From positions 7,068,001 to 7,132,000 of the forward strand of contig OZ020485.1 in assembly GCA_963971405.1 (NCBI GenBank): a DNA stretch of 64,000 nucleotides, read 5' to 3'. This DNA comes from Psococerastis gibbosa. Lineage: Eukaryota; Arthropoda; Insecta; Psocodea; Psocidae. Of this stretch, positions 52,836 to 63,766 are shown one piece after another. The translations under genes were made by a program, and so were the position numbers. Under the pieces are notes generated by a model. The model was not told the origin of the DNA and ran no database searches. It saw only the letters and a list, made by a program, of their open reading frames with translations. The number at the start of each line of letters is the position of its first letter. Within the stretch, counting starts at the first letter, position 1.

Positions 52836-52924
52836 GCGATCGTGGGCTTCACCGGCCGGAAATCTTACGATTAACATTTCCGATGAATTCTCCTAGAGTT
52901 CTATGGGAGATGGCCCAGATGGGA

Positions 52925-53088
52925 CATTCAATCGCGCCAAAAATATATTTTGAATCCTGAGGCCGCCAGATGCCACGTCTCCTATGAACAGTCTTTGAAA
53001 GAACCGGTACGAGTGAATCCGTACATGCTTTCCTATTCATCCATTAGCATAGATACTGAAATAGATAATATGAGCAGTTCCATGGTAA
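52925..53088. repeat. Dispersed repeat shared with 3550-3612 and 44366-44466
   Basis: The left part, CGCGCCAAAAATATATTTTG with GATGCCACGTCTCCTATGAA, resembles RME-8 intron 7 at about 3556-3612. The right part, ACGAGTGAATCCGTACATGC to GCAGTTCCATGG, matches 44366-44466. The three together suggest one longer family with partial copies. Confidence 0.5.
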
Positions 53089-53230
53089 GGTGGCGTTTCC
53101 ACCGACCTCGTTTGTGAAAGCTACCGTGATATTGACGCGATACAGCAGACATTTTTAGACTGTCTTTAATGCCTGCTACCACGTCAATATCACGGTAGCT
53201 TTCACAAACGAGGTCGGTGGAAACGCCGCC
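53089..53230. repeat. Foldback MITE, GGCGG family (copy E)
   Basis: A 142-bp hairpin, GGTGGCGTTTCCACCGACC to GGTCGGTGGAAACGCCGCC, flanked by TAA and TTA. Arms GTGAAAGCTACCGTGATATT are near perfect. Same length as copies A and C. Confidence 0.88.
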
Positions 53231-53553
53231 TTAATAATGGTCCTAGGGTGAAATAGCGGATGCATTGACTTTCCCTAACCCAAAGCACTGAATTGATATA
53301 TATTATGGGACAATTGTCTGTCCCATTGTCTCAATGTTATGTCCCAAAGCTTATTGAGTGCACATCAGCTTTATATGTTCCCAAATGTAAAAAATAATTA
53401 AGAAAATACACGAATTATTATTAAATTACATAATAATGTAAACGTACAATGTTTTCTTTGCATATTGTACTGAGGTGACATTTTGTAACCAACTCGACCA
53501 GACAAACCCCTAAGGCGGTTTTTGGTACCCTACCACTTTACTTTTACTTTATC

Positions 53554-53830
53554 CAACGCCCGAACGTGGTAGTTCAACCATTCGTCGCCGAGCTTCCCAG
53601 TAGCGGTTCACCAAGTCATCGTTCGGGTTCAAGCCACCCGCGTTCCAAAAAAGGACGCGGAGCTCATTGTCAAAGCCCATAGAAGGGCCATTTTGATAAC
53701 TTATGACGATCGCTGGTGTCATGGAAGCTCGGTACTCTCAGTGAGAAGTAGGCGATCGCTTTAGCAGATTTGGCGTTACCCAGGGTGCACCACGAGGAGG
53801 CCTGCTACTTTGCACCCCGGTACCCTACCA
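53554..53830. other. Unassigned GC-richer block
   Basis: Sequence such as AACGCCCGAACGTGGTAGTT, GGGTTCAAGCCACCCGCG and AGGGTGCACCACGAGGAGGC stands out from the AT-rich surroundings. GGTTCAAGCC is close to a box B, so a SINE is possible. A flanking pair CTCCTTGTCCAGGGARTACTGG (about 53870 and 54022) is a direct repeat. No family recognised. Confidence 0.3.
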
Positions 53831-54387
53831 AAAATTGTATGCCTGTAAGTTATTGTGTTGTAGTATATGCTCCTTGTCCAGGGAGTACTGGACAAGGAAA
53901 AAAATCCCTTATTTTAGCAGCACTGTATATCATGTCCTTTGTCTTAATCAAACGCAAGCTTGGGGATGTCGACAGTATTATTGTAGCCTGCAGTAGCTAT
54001 GTAATGTATTGATAAATATATACTCCTTGTCCAGGGAATACTGGGCGTGGAAAAAAGAGAAAAATTATCTGGAAGGAATATTGGATGGCACCACCAATTG
54101 CCAATGCATGGCGGTACTGGGCAGTTATACCTTACCGAGATTTTTCAAGCGAGAAGCGACAATGGGAACCGCCTTAAGTCAGAATACAAATAGGGGAAAA
54201 AGTGTGAAAAGTAGTTAAAATAGAAATGGAAGTAAAATATGTAAAGCAAAATAAAATACAAGAAACTATATTTAATTATTTATTTACTTGTTTATATGTA
54301 GTGTCATACTCAAACTTCTCTGAAATTTTCCACTTTACTATACTGGTGAGTCAGTGTACCTCTAATGACCGTACTTATTCATTTTAG

Positions 54388-57300
54388 GGAAAAGAGTATT
54401 CTAATAAATTTTTCGAGCACCATAAAAAAGCCGCAAAAGCTTCAAAAAACTCGCATTCAAGAGCCAAAAATAGTAAGCGATGGATATTAGTCAAACGAAT
54501 GTACCAATACCTTTACCAATTCGCAGAGGTAACTACTTTCCACGGATGCAAGCACTTTGCTGCCAGAGGCCGGCACTGCGCAGAATAGTAAGTTTTTATT
54601 ATTTATTTATTTTATTATTATTATAAATTTATGTTTTCGGTTTGGAGTTCCCTCCCCCGGGACAACACCGCCACTCGTTTTTCATGTCGGGGGGGGGGGG
54701 GGGGGTGCATCCCAATAACGCCCTCCCCCTTGCTTACGGCCTTGCCCTCTTCCCTTCTTCACTGCTGTCATCCTACGTTCTGGTATGCGGGACCGTCGAG
54801 AGCAGCGCAGCAATTCAGCGGGGGTTAGTGTATACGAAGCCTTAGAGGCATCCACAGGTACGACCTATCCGATACGCCTCTATCAATGCTTGATAGGAAA
54901 ACAATAGTAGGTATACACATGCTCGCAGAGAGCGCACACAAATGAATTCAAACATAGAAACCTACGGTTTAATACTTTTGCCAAAATTGAGTCTAATCCT
55001 CAAACTTGTGTTACAACCATTATTGACAAAAGTGGCAAGGCTCGGTGGCGTCTCATTTTCAGCATCTATCATCTTCGCATTACTTCCAGACGGGCCCGCA
55101 ATGCTAGGAGCCTACGGATTATGCTGACCAGGCGCAGTAGTAAGTCCGACACTCCAATAAAACTGGGACTAACCTACACACCCTCTATCTCTAAATTAAT
55201 ACTGCCCACACAGCTCTCCCTGTCTTATTCCATTTACAGCTTACTCTGGACAATAACACTTCTAGCTGCAATAGGAATGACAATCTACATTGATGGAAAA
55301 GCCTGGCATCGGTTTCAAAACAGCCCGACCGTCATAGTAATGGAGAGAAATTACAGAAGGTGGAATATAACATTCCCAACAGCAACGTTCTGCCCTAGAG
55401 AGCAAGTGGACCGTGAAGAATTAGAAAAGCAAGCCAATGCGTAAGTAAATATTAGTTAACATACATGCTGCTGAACTAATAAAACAGAAATTTAAACGGA
55501 CGAAAAAACACTTACTGTAGTTCAGTTCAATGATTGCATAAGCATGCATTAGGCGGCTATTCCATCTGTCAAAAATCCGTCATTTGTGCATCAAAAATTT
55601 ATGAGATGTTTGTTTTAAGGAGACTATTATGTATATAATTAACTTCTCTATCTAATCTATTATAAATTAAGTTGTACTATGGTAGAGACTTATTATTGAT
55701 GCACAAATGACGGATTATTGACAGATGGAATAGCCGCCTTAATAAAATTAAACAAGCTCAGTGTTTCGTTCGGTTCGATTGCTGGTCCAACAGTACAGCA
55801 CTGTAAAGCCTGGCAATGGGCATTTGACGTGCATTTAGGTTTCAAATTTATTCTAATTTTTGCGTTTAGCGCTTTTTTCCCTTTAAAGTAGTTATGTTAT
55901 GCTCGTCAGAGGATTATAAATGAATGGATAGAAGAAAGTTCCGGGTGGAAGAACAGTTGCCGGCAGTGGCGTCCGGACCCCCCCCCCCCCCCAAATTTAG
56001 CAAAATAGCAATTTGTTAGATATTTATCTTTAAAAAAATCGCCGGGGAGACCCCGGTCCCCCTTTTTCCAGTTTTCTTAATAGAGTTAACGTCTGCAAAA
56101 TCCGACAAATTATTTCAAGCCTAACTTTTAAAAAACAATCCCCTGGGGGGGGGGGCAGCGCCAAATGAAACACCACCCCATTCGAAAACCTATCGTAAGC
56201 GGGCAAACCTTATGAAAACTGAACCCCCCCGCAAAAAAAAAATTTCTGGCTTCGCCACTGGTTGCCGGAGAGGATAGCGAGAAGCAGACTGCAATAGTTC
56301 GGAGACGTAAAGCGAATGGATAACGAAAATGGCTGGAGAAGAAATAGAGAGAACACGAAGAAGAGGTAGACCAAAGAAGAGACACAGAGACCAGATTGAC
56401 GACGATAGAAGAGGAATTGTGGAGTGTGGAGGAAGAAGGAGTGGTACAGGAGGAAGTTTCAAATAACCAGAAGTCACATATCACAATCGGGCACATGGAG
56501 CTGATTATTGATGTTTTATTTTTTTATTACGGCCTCTTGGCTCCTCTAGATTAGATGAAAGCAGCAAAATTAAATGTGAGCCTTCAGTCTTCGTACCCAA
56601 GGAAGAACGACCCGATGACAGAGGTGTATCTGATAGTGTAAGCAAGATTGACAGTAGACACGCCATTACTTATAATAATTCATTGCTCATCCTGACTGTG
56701 AAGCTCTTTCCATGTGGTAATAATGACAAGTAAGCAGATTATCAGACAGCAAACCCAAGTGTTGAAGTTTATAGAAAAGTTTGTAAAATTTGCCCTGTGA
56801 GGATATGAAATAGTGGATGAATATTTATTCCAGAGCTTTGTGGGATTTTTTTTTTTATAATTTACTAACACAAATTGAAATATAATTAACTAAAAATAGG
56901 CAGAATTCCTCTAGATTAGATGAAAGCAACCAAATTAAATGTGAGCCTTCAGCCTTCGTACACAAGGGTGAACCACCCGATGAAAGAGGCGTGAGGTGTG
57001 TAGCTGATCTAGTGGCTTTCAAACTTTTTTGGTTGTGGAGTTTCTATTTGGGATGACCAGCCTAATTAAAGGAATAAAAATAAGAAAGCTTAGGTACTGC
57101 ATTACATTTTATATAGGCTGCACTTTAATATAATCTTCAAACGGAAGTATATTTTGCTGCTAGTGCGGGAGGCTTTCTGCTGACGGCAAATCAATTTTCG
57201 ACCCATGAGGTTTTCCACAAACAAGTCAATTTCTTCAGCTCTCCAAAAGCTCCTTAACGTCAGATAGCACTGCTTCTGGTAGGCACCCAGTTTCTTCCGC

Positions 57301-60300
57301 GCGCTCACCCAGGGTCTCAAAAACATCGGTAAGATCGCTGCTTCCCCAGAATGCGAGTTTCTTCATAGCAGTCACATGCTTTCCTGTGTCAAATTGAGTA
57401 AATCAATTGTAAGTTAATTTATTAAGTTTATATGTTTTTTCTATTTTGACCCCCAAATACCCCCCCCCCCCCCAAATGGGATGGATTCGTCCCTGCTAAC
57501 AGTAGACTATGTACGATTAAATACACCATCTATAACCAAACAGAAAAATTGAAATAATTAATAAAAGTATTTGGGGAAAGCGTGGGCAACTGCCAACATT
57601 ACATCCATCACTGAAGCATAAGCAATGCTTGCTAAAATCATCCCTTTCGCTGCACGTGAAATCTTCCATATCGGGGTTTGTATTGCACACTCTGCTAACT
57701 CTGCTTTCGGTTACGTATTTTGCACATCCCAAATCGTCAGCACACGTAATTAAGTACTTTTCTTTAATCTTCTGGATGTCTGTCACATTTGAAGACCACG
57801 GATCACTACATTCTATCACAGGTGGTGCTGAGCATTCGTAGCAAACGTAGGAAATAGCGGTTTGAATGAATAAAGGAGCGAATAGAAAAATAATTTGCAT
57901 TTTTTTGTGTAACATAAATAAGTTGGTGGTTTCTCAAATAAATAAGTAATATTTGAAAATTTACAGTGGTATTCTCTTTCTAGGTAGGTAGTCTTAGCGA
58001 AGAGTGTAAGAAATACAGAAACAGTTTATACGTACTGATTGAGGCAGAGATTTCAAAATATTTTATAAACCGTGAATACTCAAGGCATTTTTGACTTAAT
58101 TAATTAATTGCTCGATCAACAGCCTCAAAGATATGAAAATAGTCTTATGACTAGGTAGTTAATAAATAAGAAGCAAAACATTTCTCAAAAACCGCCTACC
58201 ATTGGAGGTTAGGGCAGCTAGTTCACTCAGTAACTCTAAGAAAATGATTAAACAATATATCTTAGACGCTTGAGACTCTCCCCTTGTAATGGTGATGACA
58301 ATGGATCCCCTCCTCCCCGTATATATTTTATCCTTCTTTTTTTCCACTCTTCCTCTCTTGTTTCTTCTGTATTTAGTTTTAAGCACTTATTAACAATACA
58401 ATTGTTTTAGGGTTAGCATTAGCAGAGTTTCAACCCCACCTACCCACCATGGCTGTATGTGAACCCACAATGCCAAAAAAGGGTTAGCATGAAAACAAGA
58501 CTTTATTCATAGAAATACATTAACTGGAGCGGCGGGAGCCATAGTATGCCTTACGAGGCACCCGTTAACCATAAGCCAACTATCAGAGATAAGTGCCAAC
58601 GCAAAAAATATCGACGACTTACACACTGCAGCATAGCAGAACGGATATCTGGACCCGGTCAAAAACTCTGTACTTAGCTTGTGTAGGCTACACTAGCAGC
58701 CATATTGATAACGGTCTCCAGCCACGGGATGACTTTATTGTCTTATTACTCGCCTTTTGTTTCTTTTTCAATATAGTCGTTTTCAATTCAATTCAATTCA
58801 AAAATCAGTCAATTAACACGACTGATGTAGTACATAAAATCCAAATAATGCAATTTTACACGTTTTTTACAGTAATAATATTTCAGGAGAGAAAATGTAA
58901 ATTCATTAAGAAAGCTTATATTTTTCAAATTTGAAGAATTTTTCCGTTTGACCAAATTTGAAATTTTTTGGGTGTGGAATTAGGAGTTAATAAGTTTCCT
59001 CAAAATGACCCGGCGATGATTTGCAAAAAAATATAAGGAAATCTCAGCCGGACACTCGACTCAGCTTTTTAACAAAATCAAGTTTCCCAGGATAATCTAT
59101 ATCAATTACCTGTATGGCACATGTACAGTGATGGTATACGGACGGTATACGGAAAAAGTCATTATTTATTTACTTGACCGAGGAACATTTCTTCTCAGCG
59201 ATTCAAATTGATAATGATAATAATAATAATCGTCTTTAATGAAAAAACAAAACACAACAATGTTCACAGCGAATATTAGGGCCAAAGGCCCTCTCTTACA
59301 ATTAACTGCTTTAACTAGAATGATGATAGAGTAAAAAAAAACATCTCATTCACACACATTCACACATACATTCCAGTTCACTCACTCGCTCATCATCACA
59401 GTTTCACGACTGTCTCTCACTCACTCACCAGGTATTGTTCGATGCCTGAAGGTCAAAGGGGTATTTTGAGTAGTTTTTCTTGAAAAGGTATATAGAAGCG
59501 GAATGACGTATTTCAGTGGGTATTGAGTTCCATAATGAGGCGGATGAAATAAGAAAAGAGGAATGAAAAATATGAGAACGGGAGAGATGAATTAAGAGAA
59601 GGCGATCACCACGGGTCAGGTATGAATGGGAAGATAAGGCAGTGAAAACGGAGAATAGTAAGGGGGGGGATGGGTAAGAAGTATTTTGTAGGTTAAAGAA
59701 GCTTTGTGGAGTCTACGCCTTCCCTCAAGCTTAAGCAAAGATTAAGAGTGGAAATGAGGAGTAATGTGCTCCCGGTACGAATTTATGTTGAGCACAAATG
59801 TGACGTAATTATTTTGTAGACGCTGAAGGTGATTTGATTGGTCTACGGTCATTTCAGAGGAGACTATATCACAGTAATTGATAGCTCTACAATGTACAAT
59901 ATTATTTTATACACTATCCCTTCCAATTGCCTCTTAATTTTTTTCGTAGATATCAAGTGAGCAATAAGACGGCGTTCGTTGATTTCTTCACTGCTTTGGC
60001 TAGCAGCGAGTATGAGACGTATGCATTTTTACCGGATTACGATGAAGTACCTCCTACTGAATGGTTAAAAATTATCGTTAATGTAAGTGCAGTCTATGAG
60101 ATTTGAGGCAACCAAAATAAGTAGTAAAATAGAAGCCAACATTTAAATGTCTTGGATGTATGTTACTTCCATTTGCTAAGTTACCTTGCCCATAACAGCT
60201 CTTAGGATTTTTTTGTGTAGTGCGGCATTACACGCCTTACATGCACGCTCCGCCACTGGGTCTGTCGTATGTGTATCAGCAGCCTGTTCGAGGCGATTAT

Positions 60301-61704
60301 AATACCTGTATTTATTTAATCCCCTGGTAAACAAGATAATTTTATAATGGAAAGTGCTATTCAAAAGTCGTTTGTTTACAGTTATAATCCTAGGGTATTT
60401 ATTTAACCCCGGTATTATAATCGCCTCGATCAGGCTGCAGGGGCCCACCAAGCAGGAGCACTCTTTTCATGAACTTAGTAGTAAGTCTAATAATGAAAGC
60501 AGCGGAAGTAGCCTACCAGTAAAATTATTTTTATCAATATAAATTAGGCTTTTTTTTCATTTCCAAAAATAATTTTTGACAGGAGTCCTTGGAATTGTTA
60601 AAATTGTGAAAGTACAAAGTATAAAAATAATAGTCTCCTTAGTAACTTTGTAAAACTTGCTGTCACTCATTGTTCAAAATTACTTAGTACAGTTTTACGT
60701 AATAAATTTAAAAAAACACAACCGGTTTTGTCATCGCCATCGTCAAGTGCAATTGAAAAACAGACAAAACAAAAGTGGTTCGTGGCTGCACAACTTTTAA
60801 GAACCCCTCACATAGACGATTTGGGTGAAAGGTTCACTAATTAAATGTCTAGGACTAGTTAGGGGTTGCCTCAGAGAACATCGCATTCGATCCTTTCTGA
60901 TTTGCGATGAAATTTAGAAGGTGATATGAAAGTATGGATATTTTCCAATATCACATTGATTCGTTTGTTCTAGGCTGCCGTTAACATGAGTTATACCATC
61001 AGTAGTACTTTAGTTCATGAACATGAAAATCTTGAGACAGTTTTAACTGATGTTGGCATTTGTTATTCATATAATTCTAAAATCGCGCCATTTTTCAACC
61101 CCAGGTAAGTGCGCTTTTGATGCCCTTTTCATATAAGTAGCATAAGTGATGAAGTACGTAAAACATACTCCACCAGTCCAGAAAACGCCATTTTCTTTCT
61201 TAATTAGTTAATTAAGTACAGTGATACAGTAAGATCTCAATCGACCTTCACCGAACTGTTTAATGGATGAAAATTGTTTTATAAGCAATTTAGTAAGTTA
61301 AGAATCATAAAAATAATGGATTGCCTGAAAAAGTCCTGGCCAGGCTATCATTAGTTCAAAATTAAAAAACCACTTTTTTGTTAATTTTCACCGATGTGTT
61401 TAACGAATAATTACGAATAATTTTTGCACTAGCCATTAGTACTATGCCTATAAAGTATGAAAACGTAGGGTTGCCTATATTTTTCACAGGTAGGTTTGCC
61501 AGGGTTTAAACAGGTATCTACTAAAAGTATAGGTATCTTCACCTTCTTGTTTAATGGATAAATTAAACATAGAAATAAGCGCTGTTTTTTTTTTTTTTTT
61601 TTTTTTTTTTGCGAACACGATGATGTATCGATGCCTGCAAAAATCCTGTCCAGAATGAGGGTTGCCGAATTTAAAAAAATGACATTTTAATGCGATTGTG
61701 AACT

Positions 61705-61743
<39 letters not shown>

Positions 61744-62930
61744 CAGTAGTAGTGTTCGTCGGGTTAATAACGACTTAGGCCTCATATTTGGGCCCATAGA
61801 GCGACCCCGACTTCACTGTCCTATGCCAGCCCATAGGACAGTGGACCTCCTGTATATAGTGGATTCCGAACCACATGGGAAACAACACAGTGAAGTCACA
61901 CGATTAGTTCGGAGGTGACCAGGACAAAATAAATGATAAAATAATGATAAATTGGAAAACATGTTCGAGTAAACTCGGACCGGTTCTTTACTATGAAATT
62001 ACTCAAGCTGCCCTTTATTTTGGGCTAACTCAATTTGGGGGGTTTTATTTTCAAAAAACTAAAAAAAAGTCTAAAAACATTATTTCTCGAAAACGGCCCC
62101 AACGATTTCTTTTAAATTCACATATATTGTAGTCGTTATTAATGTTGACAAAATGCGGGGGGTGGCTTGCCCCTTGATAGTTTGCTTCTGGGGGTAAAAA
62201 ATTAAAAATAACTTATTTTAATGAAAAATGATTAAAAAATAAATTTTCTTTGAAACCTTTCAATCGATGATTTCTACCTTCAGGCATGTTTTAGGTGTTA
62301 AATTGAGTAACGAAACTGGATAGGTTGCTTTCCCAAAAAACTATTTGGTTTTGCACAAAAAATTATTTTTTGAAAAAATGATAGAAAATTCGCGCTTAAA
62401 TGCATTGCGCGCCCTGCCATTATTGCTGTGTGGTAATTTGTTCGTCTGACCTATCGAAAATTTACCTCATCTCCAGTGACGTCAGGTGGACAACCCCCCC
62501 CCCCCCCCCGAGATGCCCGAAATTTATCTATAGGAAAATGATTTACCATGAAATTACTCATTTTCTCTAGCTACTACTTGATAAATTGGAAAGCATGTTC
62601 GAGTAAACTCGGACCGGTTCTTTACCATGAAATCACCCATTATCCCTATCTACTAATTTATAAATTGGAAAGCATGTTCGAGTAAACTCGGACCGGTTTT
62701 TGTGTAAAGTATAAGAACACAAGCTGCCTGTTTTACGTTATAAGAATATAATGTAAGATAAAAATATATATTGGTACTGCTGTATTGTAGCATATATGAA
62801 TTTTTGGCAATTTTTTAGGGCCCTCATTGGACTTATACCGAGAGCGGAACGCAGTCAATCACTTCTGTTCTGCAATGTTCTGGACGGAGAAGCCTTTGCT
62901 AGAGCCAGCGATATAAGCTCCGTTTTCAAT
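54388..62930 (+). CDS. ppk: Pickpocket-type DEG/ENaC sodium channel, five internal exons (both ends missing)
   Basis: Amiloride-sensitive-type cation channel subunit of the plasma membrane; insect members serve touch, taste, liquid-clearance and osmosensory roles. Exons in phase: 54388-54587, 55240-55440, 59950-60082, 60974-61104, 62819-62930, giving 259 codons. The intracellular part FAEVTTFHGCKHFAARGRHC leads across the exon junction into the first membrane helix (EYLLWTITLLAAIGMTIYI). Then WHRFQNSPTVIVM and NITFPTATFCP match the post-TM1 WF.SPTV and FP.VTIC signature. The fourth exon has VLTDVGICYSYNSKIAPF, the conserved T..G.CY.FN extracellular motif. The fifth (RAERSQSLLFCNVLDGEAFA) is less conserved and rests on phase and splice sites. 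The start codon, cysteine-rich region, second helix and selectivity filter are not visible; the gene continues past the right edge. The exact ppk subfamily cannot be told. Confidence 0.88.
54689..54705. repeat. Poly(G) tract of 17
   Basis: Longest of several G/C homopolymers in the channel locus. Others are poly(C) at 55978-55992, poly(G) at 56145-56155, poly(C) at 57460-57473 and poly(C) at 62494-62509. Confidence 0.9.
55552..55738. repeat. Foldback MITE, GGCGG family (copy F)
   Basis: Starts GGCGGCTATTCCATCTGTC and ends GACAGATGGAATAGCCGCC with a perfect TTA target on each side (55549-55551 and 55739-55741). The interior shares TTTGTTTTAAGGAGACTATT and CTATTATAAATTAAGTT with copy D. It lies in the channel gene intron after the TM1 exon. 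Confidence 0.9.
56260..56470 (+). mobile_element. LINE fragment, 3' end of a reverse transcriptase ORF
   Basis: Diverged relative of 11360-11690: GAGGATAGCGAGAAGCAGAC, GTAAAGCGAATGGATAACG and GACCAGATTGACGACG align with AAGATAGCGAGAAGGAGATT, GTAAAGCGAATGGATAGC and AACTAGATTGACGACG in that copy. No intact frame. Confidence 0.65.
57517..57915 (-). CDS. Ly6/Quiver-like GPI-anchored protein, single exon, nested antisense in the channel gene
   Basis: 132 residues with a secretion signal (about residues 1-22, KMQIIFLFAPLFIQTAIS). A Ly6/uPAR three-finger module follows, starting YVCYECSAPPVIECSDP, then ITCADDLGCAKYV, VSRVCNT, FTCSERDD and HCLCFSDGCN, and the protein ends in a hydrophobic tail (ILLLIISIFLFGYR) suited to GPI attachment. 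Cysteine spacing and the C.C..DGCN ending fit the insect Quiver/Sleepless group, whose members act outside the membrane on channels and receptors; which member this is cannot be told. No intron interrupts it. A TTTATT on the plus strand at 57418-57423 would be its AATAAA. The start could be Met1 or Met6. An expressed nested gene is more likely than a chance frame, given signal, cysteines and anchor all in order. Confidence 0.85.
   Translation of the reverse strand: MLHKKMQIIFLFAPLFIQTAISYVCYECSAPPVIECSDPWSSNVTDIQKIKEKYLITCADDLGCAKYVTESRVSRVCNTNPDMEDFTCSERDDFSKHCLCFSDGCNVGSCPRFPQILLLIISIFLFGYRWCI
59225..59760 (-). mobile_element. LINE fragment: reverse transcriptase C-terminus plus 3' tail
   Basis: The minus strand at about 59630-59430 is open and reads YLTRGDRLLLIHLSRSHIFH, then SSASLWNSIPTEIRHSASIY, LFKKNYSKYPF and a stop. 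That is the LWN.LP.EIR.S.S...FK..L signature of CR1/L2/jockey-type LINEs. Upstream the frame shifts at a C-run near 59665. Downstream is the tail GAGAGGGCCTTTGGCCCTAA and a terminal ATTATTATTATTATC microsatellite at about 59213-59234. Confidence 0.78.
60279..60438. repeat. Inverted-repeat element related to 34359-34498
   Basis: GCAGCCTGTTCGAGGCGATT with ATAATACCTGTATTTATTTAA is mirrored by TTAAATAAATACCCTAGG's partner and AATCGCCTCGATCAGGCTGC. The centre GTAAACAAGATAATTTTATA and TGGAAAGTGCTATTCAAAA is shared with the copy near the xanthine dehydrogenase start. It lies in a channel gene intron, 197 bp after exon 59950-60082. Confidence 0.75.
60625..60780. mobile_element. Solo Penelope-like terminus
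   Basis: AGTCTCCTTAGTAACTTTGT, then CACAACCGGTTTTGTCATCG and CATCGTCAAGTGCAATTG, parallel the left end of the element at 39463 (CGTCTCCTTTGTAACTTTGT, CACGACCGGTTTCGACAG, CATTCTCAAGTG). No coding part. Confidence 0.6.
61586..61753. repeat. Poly(T) tract and (TAG)n microsatellite
   Basis: About 25 T at 61586-61610, and about 16 TAG/AGT units at 61705-61753 with one TAGCAG interruption. Confidence 0.9.
61765..61925 (-). repeat. Dispersed repeat family (copy 3 of 3, inverted and partial)
   Basis: TATAGTGGATTCCGAACCAC, AGTGAAGTCACACGATTAGT and TCGGAGGTGACCAGGAC are the reverse complement of 6290-6375 in copy 1. Confidence 0.65.
61944..62705. repeat. 79-bp tandem units with a CGAGTAAACTCG palindrome
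   Basis: TAAATTGGAAAGCATGTTCG followed by AGTAAACTCGGACCGGTT occurs at 62582 and 62661. The connecting TTTACCATGAAATYACYCAT also repeats at 62543 and 62622, so the step is 79 bp. A separate, diverged unit is at 61948. It lies in the channel gene intron before exon 62819. Confidence 0.75.
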
Positions 62931-62949
62931 GTAAGATAATTACAGAAAA

Positions 62950-63172
62950 TCCCACATAAAATAAATAAATAAATGAATAAGGACTTTTTGTTCTATTACT
63001 AAGCCAACCTAGCGGAGTTAGGGCTGTAAAGCCCTCACTTACACTCTACTAGAAAGGCCCGGAACCGCCTGCTTTACATGCCCTCCGAAGCATGGCCAGA
63101 AAATGCAGGAAGTGTAGTACTCGAACCGACAACCTTTCGGGTGAAAGTCAGAGTTCGTACCACTATACCTAT
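62950..63172 (-). mobile_element. tRNA-derived SINE (diverged copy)
   Basis: On the minus strand: box A region TATAGTGGTACGAACTC, box B CGGTTCGAGTACT (one change from consensus), body GCATTTTCTGGCCATGCTTC, GGGCTTTACAGCCCTAACTC, TTGGCTTAGTAATAGAAC and a (TTTA)n tail. It lies just after the channel exon ending at 62930. Confidence 0.82.
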
Positions 63173-63174
63173 TA

Positions 63175-63766
63175 TTCGGCTAAGGCTGCTTTATAATACA
63201 TCGATATAATATATGGGTGGTTTCATACCGAAAATAAGACTCTGCGTACACCAAACTACAGATATATGGGGTGTCTACAGGCTACACTTTTCTTTGAACC
63301 CCAGGAATACGTAAAACCCACTCATGTCACGTTTTTCCAACTGCCAAACAAAACATTGCGAATATTCGCAAGGGGCCACTAGCACAAAATTAATAAATTC
63401 TACTAGGTACGACAGATGTCTTGCAAAAATTTCAACAAGACAAAAGTGTTTCATATTGAAAACTAGCATTCAGTTGGCTCTAATATACACCACTTTGGAT
63501 TTGAAGCTGCTGCCCGATACTGACATTTTGTTGATGTAGTTTGATTATTCTTATAAGTAACAATTTATTGATGAGAAAATTATTTATTTGATATAAAAAG
63601 TATATTTGACTTCCAATCAAAAAGTCTAGTTCTAGAATAAATAAAGAATATAGTTAAGTAGGCTATAGCATTTGACCTGCAGTCAAAAAGTATTGTTCAG
63701 CAATAACAGCACCAATTGCAGCGCAGGGTGCTATAAAATATTCAATAAAGTATAAAAATTGTGCTG
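63175..63766. other. Channel gene intron, no recognised content
   Basis: AT-rich, with short open frames on both strands that do not resemble DEG/ENaC extracellular sequence. No repeat copy recognised. Confidence 0.5.

Larger units (their letters stand above)
50339..54387. other. Region between the divergent CFAP44 and channel genes
   Basis: About 4 kb that must contain the CFAP44 promoter and the first exon(s) of the channel gene, neither of which I can place. It holds a left-end MITE relative near 50437, dispersed repeats at 50937, 51541 and 52985, a long inverted repeat at 52443-52835, a foldback at 53089 and an unassigned GC-richer block at 53554-53830. 51670-52370 shows no recognised content. 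Confidence 0.55.

Noticed and set aside
53770-54218. First exon of the channel gene
   Set aside because: The plus-strand frames here have no channel-like sequence and no donor that would join in phase at 54388; the true first exon was not found.
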